The translations under genes were made by a program, and so were the position numbers. This document shows positions 15,369 through 23,127 of a DNA stretch of 33,070 nucleotides, piece by piece. The first letter of the stretch is position 1, and every line of letters starts with the position of its first letter. The notes beneath the pieces are model-generated. The model worked only from the letters and a program-made list of their open reading frames with translations, had not been told where the DNA came from and searched no databases. The stretch comes from Proteobacteria bacterium UBA7447 (lineage in GTDB: Bacteria > Pseudomonadota > Gammaproteobacteria > Arenicellales > UBA868): positions 1-33,070 of the forward strand of contig DLPX01000089.1 in the NCBI GenBank assembly GCA_002477475.1, written 5' to 3'.

Positions 15369-16901
15369 TTAAAGTGGAATGTTGCCGTGCTTGCGCCAGG
15401 GATTATCTAGCTGCTTATTGCGCAGCATGGAAAGAGACCGGCTAATCCGGGTGCGGGTCTCACTCGGCAAGATGACATCATCAATGAACCCTCGATGGCC
15501 GGCAACAAAGGGGTTGGCAAATTTCTTACGGTATTCCTCCGTCCTTTGGGTGATCTTCTCCTCATCACCGATATCTTCACGAAAAATAATCTCCACTGCC
15601 CCTTTTGGTCCCATGACGGCGATCTCCGCACTGGGCCAGGCCAGATTGACGTCGCCGCGCAAGTGCTTGGACGCCATCACATCGTAGGCCCCACCATAGG
15701 CTTTTCGGGTAATGACCGTGACCTTCGGCACCGTGCATTCTGCGTAGGCATAAAGCAGTTTTGCGCCATGTCTGATAATGCCACCGTACTCTTGGGAGGT
15801 ACCGGGCAAAAAGCCCGGCACATCAACAAAGGTGACGATCGGAATGCTGAAGGCGTCACAGAATCTGACGAAACGCGCCGCCTTTACCGACGACTGAATG
15901 TCGAGACACCCGGCGAGCACCATGGGTTGATTGGCGACGATGCCAACGGTTGAACCGTCCATGCGGCCGAACCCGATCAGGATGTTGCCTGCAAAATCCG
16001 GTTTAAGCTCAAAGAAATCACCGTCGTCGACGACTTTGGTGATGAGCTCGTGCATATCATAGGGCTTGTTGGGATTATCTGGTATCAGCGTGTCCAGCGA
16101 CGGCTCGGCCCGGGTGACCGGATCCATTGCCGGCCGTTGGGGCGCCTCATCGACATTGCTTGCCGGCAGAAAATCGATAAACCGACGCAGACTCAAAAGC
16201 GCCTCGACGTCGTTATCGAACGCACCATCTGCCACACCTGATCGACTCGAGTGCGTGGTTGCCCCGCCAAGTTCTTCATGGGTCACTGTTTCATGCGTGA
16301 CCGTCTTTACGACCTCGGGACCCGTGACATACATGTACGAGGTATCCCGAACCATAAAAATAAAGTCGGTGATAGCCGGTGAGTAGACAGCGCCCCCGGC
16401 ACAGGGACCCATGATCATGGATATCTGCGGAATCACGCCTGACGCCAGAACGTTGCGCTGAAAAACCTCGGCATACCCCGCCAATGAGTCAATACCTTCC
16501 TGGATTCTGGCGCCACCTGAATCATTCAGGCCGATCACTGGCGCACCTGCCCGCATGGCGTGGTCCATGATTTTGCAGATTTTCCCGGCATGCGCTTCAG
16601 AAAGGGATCCTCCGAGTACCGTGAAGTCCTGGCTGAAGACGAAAACGGTGCGGCCATTTATAGTGCCATGCCCGGTGACCACGCCATCGCCCGGCACCGC
16701 TTTGTCAGCCATATCGAAGTCGGCGCATCGGTGCTCGACGAAAATGTCCCACTCCTCAAAACTGTCTTCATCCAGCAGCACACCTATGCGTTCTCGCGCG
16801 GTCAACTTGCCCTTGGCATGCTGGGCGTCAATACGTCTTTTACCTCCTCCTTGACGCGCGGCTTCGCGGCGCCGTTCCAATTCCTCGAGAATCTCTCGCA
16901 T
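15369..16901 (-). CDS. pccB: Propionyl-CoA carboxylase beta chain (carboxyltransferase)
   Basis: This 510-residue carboxyltransferase subunit moves a carboxyl group from biotin to propionyl-CoA, giving (S)-methylmalonyl-CoA. The N-terminal crotonase-like half has the acyl-CoA oxyanion block NDSGGARIQEG. The C-terminal half has GIVANQPMVLAG, DVPGFLPGTSQEYGGIIRHGAK and RKAYGGAYDVMASK. The aspartate in the last block corresponds to the residue that favours propionyl-CoA over acetyl-CoA in studied enzymes. The end HGNIPL is the usual PccB C-terminus. Its ATG overlaps the TGA of the mutase gene by one base, so translation is probably coupled. The biotin carboxylase partner PccA is not in this window. 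A methylcrotonyl-CoA carboxylase beta chain is less likely given the close PccB match and the neighbouring mutase. Confidence 0.95.
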   Translation of the reverse strand: MREILEELERRREAARQGGGKRRIDAQHAKGKLTARERIGVLLDEDSFEEWDIFVEHRCADFDMADKAVPGDGVVTGHGTINGRTVFVFSQDFTVLGGSLSEAHAGKICKIMDHAMRAGAPVIGLNDSGGARIQEGIDSLAGYAEVFQRNVLASGVIPQISMIMGPCAGGAVYSPAITDFIFMVRDTSYMYVTGPEVVKTVTHETVTHEELGGATTHSSRSGVADGAFDNDVEALLSLRRFIDFLPASNVDEAPQRPAMDPVTRAEPSLDTLIPDNPNKPYDMHELITKVVDDGDFFELKPDFAGNILIGFGRMDGSTVGIVANQPMVLAGCLDIQSSVKAARFVRFCDAFSIPIVTFVDVPGFLPGTSQEYGGIIRHGAKLLYAYAECTVPKVTVITRKAYGGAYDVMASKHLRGDVNLAWPSAEIAVMGPKGAVEIIFREDIGDEEKITQRTEEYRKKFANPFVAGHRGFIDDVILPSETRTRISRSLSMLRNKQLDNPWRKHGNIPL

Positions 16902-19054
16902 CAGTGGTTTGCCTCTGTGACGGGAATCAGATCAAACACCTCACGAGCTGCCTCAAGAATAGGAGTACCCGGACCGAAAAACGCCGCCACCCCCAGCGCA
17001 GAGAGCGCTTCGCGGTCGGCTTTGGGCACGACTCCGCCCAACACGACTTTTACGTGATCGGCTCCCTTGCGTGAGAGTGTTTCGAGCACTTTCGGCACCA
17101 GAGTAGAGTGACCCGCTGCCTGAGAGGAAACGCCAATCACGTGCACGTCGTTGTCCAGCGCCTGCTGTACGACTTCCTCAGGGGTTTGGAACAGCGGCCC
17201 GATATCCACATCAAACCCCACATCGGCAAATCCGGTCGCGATGATGCGCGCTCCCCGGTCGTGGCCATCCTGGCCCAATTTGGCAACGAGAATGCGCGGC
17301 CGCCTGCCCTGCTGTCCAGCAAAAGCGGCGACATCTTCGCGCAGCTGCTGAAAGGTCGCATCCTGTTGGTATGCCTCACCGTACACGCCTGAAATTGTCC
17401 TGACCTGAGCCTGATATCGACCAAATTTCTCTTCCAGCGCGAGCGAGATTTCACCAACGGTAGCCCGAGCCCTTGCCGCTTCCACGGCATACTCTAGCAG
17501 GTTGGCGCCGTTATGCCCGGCAGCCGATTGCAGTGCATCAAGGGCCTGCTGGCATTTCTCTTGATTGCGATTCGCGCGAACGGACCCCAGGCGGTCGACC
17601 TGTGTCTTCAATACCTCAGAGTTGTCGATACTGAGAATATCCACCTCGGTCTCCTCAGATGCCTCGTAGCGGTTTACGCCAACAACGACTTCCTCGCCGC
17701 GGTCTATTCTGGCCTGCTTTCTCGCGGCCGCCTCCTCGATTCGCAGCTTAGGGATACCGTTTATGATCGCCTGAGTCATGCCGCCCATATCCTCGATTTC
17801 ATCAATCAGGGATCGTGCATGCGTCGCGAGGCTGGCTGTCAGGCTCTCTACGTAATACGACCCGCCCAGCGGATCGACCACACGGTTAATACCTGCTTCT
17901 TCGCGAAGAATCAGCTGGGTGTTGCGTGCAATATGCGCGGAGAAATCGGTCGGTAAGGCGAGCGCTTCGTCAAAACTGTTGGTATGCAGCGACTGGGTCC
18001 CACCCAGCACGGCGGCCAGCGCCTCGATGGTTGTTCTCACGATATTGTTGTAAGGGTCCTCACTGGTCAGACTCACTCCTGAGGTCTGGCAATGCGTTCT
18101 CAGCATCAGTGAGCGCGGATCCAAGGGGTTGAACTTTTCCTGAATCAACTGGGCCCATAGCAACCGCGCCGCTCGCAGCTTTGCCACCTCCATGAAAAAG
18201 TTCATTCCGATCCCGAAGAAGAACGACAGGCGGGGGGCAAACTTGTCGATCTCCAATCCGCTTGCCACAGCGGTGCGAACATATTCGATACCGTCTGCCA
18301 GCGTATAAGCCAATTCCTGGACAGACGTCGCTCCTGCCTCCTGGATGTGATAACCAGAAATGGAGATCGGGTTAAAACGCGGCATGTGTGCTGCGGTATA
18401 GCCAATGATGTCGGAAACGATCCGCATGGACTCCTGGGGCGGATAAATATAGGTGTTGCGCACCATAAACTCTTTAAGGATATCGTTCTGCAGCGTTCCG
18501 GAAAGACTCGCCTTGTCCACGCCCTGCTCCTCCCCGGCAACGATAAACATCGCCAGCACGGGGATCACGGCACCGTTCATCGTCATGGATACCGACATTC
18601 GGTCTAGGGGAATGCCGTCAAAAAGAATCCGCATGTCCTCGACCGAGTCAATCGCGACTCCAGCCATACCAATATCACCGGAGACGCGCGGATGATCCGA
18701 GTCATAGCCTCGATGGGTTGCAAGATCGAAAGCGACCGACAGCCCGCTCTGGCCTGCCGCCAGATTGCGCCGGTAGAAGGCGTTGGACTCCTCGGCAGTC
18801 GAAAAACCGGAATACTGGCGAATGGTCCAGGGTCGTCCCGCGTACATGGTGGCCCGCGGACCTCTGACATAGGGCGGCAAACCCGGCAGACCCCCCTGGT
18901 GATCCAAATCTTCCAAATCCTCAGCGGTATAGAGCGGCTTGATAGAGATACCCTCAGGCGTCACCCACTCCAAGGCCTCGGGTGGGTCACCCGACAATTC
19001 TCGGGCCGCCAGATCCTGCCAGGCCCTCAGGGAACGATCAGTTGGATCAATCAT
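16901..19054 (-). CDS. scpA: Methylmalonyl-CoA mutase, adenosylcobalamin-dependent, single-chain
   Basis: This 717-residue enzyme interconverts (R)-methylmalonyl-CoA and succinyl-CoA. The catalytic TIM barrel fills about residues 1-550, with substrate blocks such as RQYSGFSTAEESN, SVAFDLATHRGYDSD and IQEAGATSVQELA. The B12-binding domain at the C-terminus has LGQDGHDRG with the cobalt ligand His598, and GVSSQAAGH and GGVVPKAD further on. This is the full catalytic chain (homologous to E. coli ScpA and to mammalian MUT), not a separate small subunit. It follows prpE by 17 bp and overlaps pccB by one base. The order prpE, mutase, pccB channels free propionate to the citric acid cycle. The epimerase and the MeaB/ArgK G-protein chaperone are not in the window. 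Confidence 0.97.
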   Translation of the reverse strand: MIDPTDRSLRAWQDLAARELSGDPPEALEWVTPEGISIKPLYTAEDLEDLDHQGGLPGLPPYVRGPRATMYAGRPWTIRQYSGFSTAEESNAFYRRNLAAGQSGLSVAFDLATHRGYDSDHPRVSGDIGMAGVAIDSVEDMRILFDGIPLDRMSVSMTMNGAVIPVLAMFIVAGEEQGVDKASLSGTLQNDILKEFMVRNTYIYPPQESMRIVSDIIGYTAAHMPRFNPISISGYHIQEAGATSVQELAYTLADGIEYVRTAVASGLEIDKFAPRLSFFFGIGMNFFMEVAKLRAARLLWAQLIQEKFNPLDPRSLMLRTHCQTSGVSLTSEDPYNNIVRTTIEALAAVLGGTQSLHTNSFDEALALPTDFSAHIARNTQLILREEAGINRVVDPLGGSYYVESLTASLATHARSLIDEIEDMGGMTQAIINGIPKLRIEEAAARKQARIDRGEEVVVGVNRYEASEETEVDILSIDNSEVLKTQVDRLGSVRANRNQEKCQQALDALQSAAGHNGANLLEYAVEAARARATVGEISLALEEKFGRYQAQVRTISGVYGEAYQQDATFQQLREDVAAFAGQQGRRPRILVAKLGQDGHDRGARIIATGFADVGFDVDIGPLFQTPEEVVQQALDNDVHVIGVSSQAAGHSTLVPKVLETLSRKGADHVKVVLGGVVPKADREALSALGVAAFFGPGTPILEAAREVFDLIPVTEANH

Positions 19055-19071
19055 GACACAGGTCCGAAGTC

Positions 19072-20985
19072 TTATTCCGATCGAGGCAAACCAATAGCTT
19101 TCAAAGCTTCGGTTATCTCATCCAGAATCGTCGGATCGTCGATCGTCGCCGGCATCTTCCATTCCTCGCCGTCGGCAATCGCTCTCATGGTCCCGCGCAG
19201 CACTTTCCCCGAGCGGGTCTTTGGCAGACGCTTGACCACGAGCGCCTGCTTGAAAGCCGCCACGGGACCGATTCGTTCGCGAACCATCCCAACGACTTCT
19301 GTACAAATCACCTCTGTCGGACGATCGCACCCGGCGCTTAAGACAAGAAAGCCCAGCGGCACCTGACCCTTTAGTTCATCTGCCACGCCGGTGACCGCGC
19401 ACTCAGCAACATCTGGATGATCTGCAAGCACTTCTTCCATAGCGCCGGTGGAGAGCCGATGGCCAGCGACATTGATGATGTCATCGGTGCGCGACATCAC
19501 ATACACATAGCCATCTTCATCAATGATCCCGGCGTCGGAAGTATTGTAGTAACCCGGGAACCGACTCAAATAGGAATCGAAATGACGCTGGCGCGCATTC
19601 CATAAGGTGGGGAATGTGCCGGGCGGCAGCGGCAACTTCACCGCCAGCGTACCGATCTGGCCGGCGGGGGTCGGCGCCCCGGCTTCGTCCAGGACTTGCA
19701 GATCCCAACCAGGTACAGGCAGTGAGGGAGACCCCTCCTTGATTGGAACAAGTTCTATGCCAGCGCAGTTCGCGGCAATTGACCAGCCTGTTTCCGTCTG
19801 CCACCAATGATCAATTACTGGCACGTTGAGCTTGTCCTCTGCCCAATGGAGCGTGTCGGGATCGGTTCGTTCGCCAGCAAGAAAAAGATACCGTAGTGAT
19901 GAGATATCGTATCGGCCGATATGCTCCCCCGACGGATCCTCTTTTTTGATGGCACGAAAGGCCGTGGGTGCTGTAAACAATACGCTTACGCGGTTTTCAC
20001 TTATGACCCGCCAGAAGGCGCCGGGATCCGGGGTACCCACAGGCTTCCCTTCATAGAGAACCGTCGCATTACCGGCCAACAGGGGCGCGTAAACAATATA
20101 GGAATGCCCCACCACCCAACCGACGTCGGAAGCTGCCCAGAAAATCTCGTCGGGACTCACGTCGTAGATGTTTTTCATAGTCCACTTAAGGGCCACAGCA
20201 TGACCGCCATTGTCCCGAACCACCCCCTTGGGCTGCCCAGTAGTTCCGGAGGTATAAAGGATATAAAGGGGGTCTGTTGCCATCACCGGCACGCACTCAT
20301 GCGGCACCGCGGTTGCCACCTCTGCCTGCCAGTCAAAATCGCGGCCGGCGGTCATCGCGGCGCTTGCCTGGGGACGCTGGAGCACAATACAGAAATCCGG
20401 CTTGTGATCCGCCAGCGAAATCGCCTCATCCAGCAAAGGTTTGTATTGCACCACCCGGCCAGGTTCGATTCCGCAGGATGCACTGACAATCGCCTTGGGA
20501 GTGGCATCATCGAGTCGCACCGCAAGCTCGTTGGCAGCAAAACCACCAAAGACGACCGAGTGCACAGCGCCCAAGCGGGCACAGGCAAGCATGGCGATAA
20601 CGGCCTCAGGCACCATCGGCATATACACGATAACCCGATCTCCTTTACCGACACCGCGTGCTGCCAGAACCCCTGCAAAGGTCGCGACAGCGTCACGCAA
20701 TTCCGAAAATGAAAAAGTCTGCCGGGCCTGTGTCACCGCAGAGTCATAGATCAACGCCGTGCGGCCGCCGTTGCCCTCATCGACATGCAGGTCCAACGTG
20801 TTGTAGCAGGTGTTGAGTTCGCCGCCGGAAAACCATCGGTAATACGGCGCATCGGAATCGTCCAGCACCCGATCCCAAGTGCGGGTCCAGTGAATATCTG
20901 CGGCCGCTTCCGCCCAGAACTGCTCGGCATCCTGAAGCGACGCCGCAAAGGTTTTTGAGTAAGAATAACTGGGACTTGCACTCAT
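19072..20985 (-). CDS. prpE: Propionate-CoA ligase (PrpE / short-chain acyl-CoA synthetase)
   Basis: This 637-residue AMP-forming synthetase matches the length of PrpE (E. coli 628). It has an N-terminal acetyl-CoA-synthetase domain, the loop LYILYTSGTTGQPKG, and the PrpE/ACSS3-like block SDVGWVVGHSYIVYAPLLAG. It also has DHWWQTETGW in the acyl pocket and adenine region, a C-terminal YVMSRTDDIINVAGHRLSTG, and PKTRSGKVLRG with the catalytic and acetylatable lysine. It would activate propionate, feeding PccB and the mutase just downstream. The ATG at 20985 has AAGGTG about 9 nt upstream, and MSASPSYSYSKTF is a normal N-terminus; the open frame runs further upstream without family likeness. It is divergent from the enoyl-CoA hydratase, with a 214-bp gap between the starts. 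Confidence 0.93.
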   Translation of the reverse strand: MSASPSYSYSKTFAASLQDAEQFWAEAAADIHWTRTWDRVLDDSDAPYYRWFSGGELNTCYNTLDLHVDEGNGGRTALIYDSAVTQARQTFSFSELRDAVATFAGVLAARGVGKGDRVIVYMPMVPEAVIAMLACARLGAVHSVVFGGFAANELAVRLDDATPKAIVSASCGIEPGRVVQYKPLLDEAISLADHKPDFCIVLQRPQASAAMTAGRDFDWQAEVATAVPHECVPVMATDPLYILYTSGTTGQPKGVVRDNGGHAVALKWTMKNIYDVSPDEIFWAASDVGWVVGHSYIVYAPLLAGNATVLYEGKPVGTPDPGAFWRVISENRVSVLFTAPTAFRAIKKEDPSGEHIGRYDISSLRYLFLAGERTDPDTLHWAEDKLNVPVIDHWWQTETGWSIAANCAGIELVPIKEGSPSLPVPGWDLQVLDEAGAPTPAGQIGTLAVKLPLPPGTFPTLWNARQRHFDSYLSRFPGYYNTSDAGIIDEDGYVYVMSRTDDIINVAGHRLSTGAMEEVLADHPDVAECAVTGVADELKGQVPLGFLVLSAGCDRPTEVICTEVVGMVRERIGPVAAFKQALVVKRLPKTRSGKVLRGTMRAIADGEEWKMPATIDDPTILDEITEALKAIGLPRSE

Positions 20986-21051
20986 GAGATGACACCTTGC
21001 GATTACTGATTCATAGTCCATCCAGAAAAGAACACCCGGCCTCAGCGACAT

Positions 21052-21068
21052 TTTCGCCAGACGCGAAA
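21052..21068. promoter_or_regulatory. Inverted repeat in the prpE / enoyl-CoA hydratase divergent region
   Basis: TTTCGC (21052-21057), a 5-nt loop, then GCGAAA (21063-21068) make a perfect 17-bp inverted repeat about 70 bp upstream of the prpE start. The size and position suit an operator for a dimeric regulator of the propionate operon. A 6-bp arm match in a gap of this size is only mildly unusual, and no regulator gene lies nearby. Confidence 0.25.
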
Positions 21069-21139
21069 CGGGTTGCCGGTCTGATAGACTCCTTTCTTCG
21101 ACGTCGTACCAGATCCCGAACCGTTATTGGCGCACCGCC

Positions 21140-21168
21140 TTGCTCGCTGATCCAAGGCCCATTGTAAC
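21140..21168 (+). promoter_or_regulatory. Candidate sigma70 promoter for enoyl-CoA hydratase and mtnA
   Basis: TTGCTC (21140-21145) and TGTAAC (21163-21168) are separated by 17 nt and match the -35 and -10 consensus at 4 of 6 positions each. The start point would be near 21175, about 25 nt before the ATG at 21200. The evidence is weak on its own but the position is good. Confidence 0.35.
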
Positions 21169-21187
21169 GGTTTGTATTTGCTTCCCC

Positions 21188-21194
21188 AAAGGAG
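21188..21194 (+). promoter_or_regulatory. Ribosome binding site setting the enoyl-CoA hydratase start
   Basis: AAAGGAG ends 5 nt before the ATG at 21200. It fixes the start there, although the frame is open upstream to 21140. Confidence 0.8.
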
Positions 21195-21199
21195 TCCTC

Positions 21200-21976
21200 A
21201 TGAGTTACGAATACATCCTGACCGAGACCCGCGAAAACGTGGGACTGATTACCCTTAACAGGCCTGATGCTCTCAATGCCCTGTCTGACGGCCTGATGGA
21301 CGAGGTGGGCCAAGCCCTCGCACACTTCGAGCAAGACGACGCTATCGGAGCCGTGGTTATCACCGGGAGTGAAAAAGCCTTTGCGGCTGGCGCCGATATC
21401 AAGGGGATGAAGGAGCGTTCTTACATGGACGTGTATCTTGGAAACTTTATTGGACGCAACTGGGAGCAGGTCACACGCTGTAGAAAACCAGTAATTGCGG
21501 CTGTGGCCGGCTACGCGCTGGGCGGAGGATGCGAACTCGCCATGATGTGCGACTTTATCCTGGCGGCAGACAACGCCCGCTTCGGCCAACCCGAGATCAA
21601 GCTTGGCATTATTCCAGGGGCCGGCGGCACCCAGCGACTGACGCGATTCGTCGGCAAATCCAAAGCGATGGAAATGTGCCTGACCGGACGCATGATGGAC
21701 GCACAAGAAGCAGAGCGTGCCGGACTGGTTAGCCGAATTATTCCCAGTGCTGATCTACTGGAAGAAGCCGTGAAAACGGCGGGCGAGATCGCCGCGATGT
21801 CACGACCCTCCGTGTTTATGGCAAAAACTGCCGTCAATAAGGCTTACGAGACAACATTGGCCGAGGGCGTTGCCGCGGAGCGCATCATGTTCCAGTCGCT
21901 GTTCGCCACAGAAGATCAAAAAGAAGGGATGGCAGCATTTGCCGAAAAACGCGCCGCTGATTTCAAGAACCGTTAG
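21200..21976 (+). CDS. Enoyl-CoA hydratase (crotonase family)
   Basis: This 258-residue crotonase has both catalytic glutamates: Glu112 in YALGGGCELAMMCD and Glu132 in FGQPEIKLGIIPGAGGTQRL. The acyl-CoA oxyanion hole is formed by AFAAGADIKGM at residues 60-70 and the glycines of ALGGGCE. It should hydrate short-chain 2-enoyl-CoA to (S)-3-hydroxyacyl-CoA in fatty-acid or branched-chain amino acid breakdown. The start is fixed by AAAGGAG five nt upstream. It is divergent from prpE, and only 9 nt separate its stop from the mtnA start, so the two are probably one transcript. Other crotonase activities (isomerase, methylmercaptoacryloyl-CoA hydratase) cannot be ruled out, but retention of both glutamates favours hydration. 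Confidence 0.94.
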   Translation: MSYEYILTETRENVGLITLNRPDALNALSDGLMDEVGQALAHFEQDDAIGAVVITGSEKAFAAGADIKGMKERSYMDVYLGNFIGRNWEQVTRCRKPVIAAVAGYALGGGCELAMMCDFILAADNARFGQPEIKLGIIPGAGGTQRLTRFVGKSKAMEMCLTGRMMDAQEAERAGLVSRIIPSADLLEEAVKTAGEIAAMSRPSVFMAKTAVNKAYETTLAEGVAAERIMFQSLFATEDQKEGMAAFAEKRAADFKNR

Positions 21977-21985
21977 GATTTTGAC

Positions 21986-23095
21986 TTGCAGGTCAACGGA
22001 ACCCCTTTCCGATCAATCTGGCTCACCCCGGACAAGCCCGAGGTTCTGGTCATTGACCAGACTCTGTTGCCCTTTGTCTTTGAGGTGCGGACACTCACCA
22101 GCTCGAGCGAGACGGCACATGCCATCCGTGAAATGGTTGTCCGCGGTGCACCGCTGATCGGAGCGACGGCGGCCTGCGGACTGTTTCTTGCGGCCGCCAG
22201 TGATGCGAGCGAGGACAACCTGCGGCGTGCGTGTGAGGAACTGCTGTCTTCGCGCCCCACCGCGGTTAACCTGCGCTGGGCGCTCGACCGAATGCTTCCT
22301 TTATTGCTGGAAGTCTCCGAATCGGAGCGTGCAGGCCGTGCCCAGGAACTCGCCCAACAAATCTGCGACGAGGATGTGAACACCAACAGTGCTATCGGCG
22401 ACCATGGACTGACGCTTATTTCCGAAGCGGCGAACGCCTGCCCGCACCGACCAGTGAATATCCTCACACACTGCAATGCCGGCTGGCTTGCGACGGTCGA
22501 TTGGGGAACGGCCCTCGCGCCGATCTTCAAGGCGCATGATCAGGGCATTGCAGTGCATGTGTGGGTAGACGAAACGCGGCCACGCAACCAGGGTGCCTCG
22601 CTGACGGCATGGGAGCTCGGCGCTCACGGCGTCTCCCATACGGTAATTGCCGACAATGCCGGGGGTCATCTGATGCAGCATGGCGAAGTCGACCTTTGCA
22701 TCGTCGGCTCAGATAGAACCACCCGTGCCGGGGATGTCTGCAACAAGATTGGCACCTATCTCAAAGCGCTAGCTGCCCACGACAACGGGATTCCTTTCTA
22801 CGCCGCCCTGCCGTCCTCCACCGTCGACTGGACGATTTCGGATGGCGTTCGAGATATCCCGATCGAAGAGCGCGCCGAAGAGGAAGTCAGCCACATCTGT
22901 GGCCGCGACAGCGAGGCGGACAGGCTCGTGCGGGTGCGAATCATCCCCGACGGCAGTTCAGCCGCCAATCCTGCCTTTGACGTCACACCACGCAAACTCG
23001 TAGATGGCCTTATCACCGAAAGAGGCGTGGTTAAGGCGTGCGAAGACGACCTTATCTCGCTTTTTCCACAGGACGCCGAAGTGCGAAACATATAA
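21986..23095 (+). CDS. mtnA: S-methyl-5-thioribose-1-phosphate isomerase
   Basis: MtnA isomerises 5-methylthioribose-1-phosphate to methylthioribulose-1-phosphate in methionine salvage. The 369-residue product shows the family blocks VRGAPLIGATAACGL at about residues 52-66, TNSAIGDHGL, and NILTHCNAGWLATVDWGTALAP with catalytic Cys163. It also has VGSDRTTRAGDVCNKIGT with catalytic Asp243, and the end block NPAFDVTPRKLVDGLITERG. The start is TTG at 21986; AGGA at 21975-21978 overlaps the stop of the upstream gene and acts as the likely ribosome site. No other salvage gene (mtnP, mtnB, mtnC, mtnD, or a ribulose-1-phosphate aldolase) is in the window. The eIF2B-alpha-like family includes ribose-1,5-bisphosphate isomerases, but the blocks here match MtnA better. 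Confidence 0.95.
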   Translation: MQVNGTPFRSIWLTPDKPEVLVIDQTLLPFVFEVRTLTSSSETAHAIREMVVRGAPLIGATAACGLFLAAASDASEDNLRRACEELLSSRPTAVNLRWALDRMLPLLLEVSESERAGRAQELAQQICDEDVNTNSAIGDHGLTLISEAANACPHRPVNILTHCNAGWLATVDWGTALAPIFKAHDQGIAVHVWVDETRPRNQGASLTAWELGAHGVSHTVIADNAGGHLMQHGEVDLCIVGSDRTTRAGDVCNKIGTYLKALAAHDNGIPFYAALPSSTVDWTISDGVRDIPIEERAEEEVSHICGRDSEADRLVRVRIIPDGSSAANPAFDVTPRKLVDGLITERGVVKACEDDLISLFPQDAEVRNI

Positions 23096-23127
23096 TTCGG
23101 TTTTCTCTCACATCTCCCGAGCCTGAT

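Noticed and set aside
19921..20712. 263-codon open frame on the plus strand opposite prpE
   Set aside because: Antisense shadow of a clear acyl-CoA ligase, rich in His, Arg and Pro with no recognisable domain.
21011..21706. 231-codon open frame on the minus strand across the enoyl-CoA hydratase
   Set aside because: It runs antisense through conserved crotonase blocks and into the promoter gap; the composition is not protein-like.
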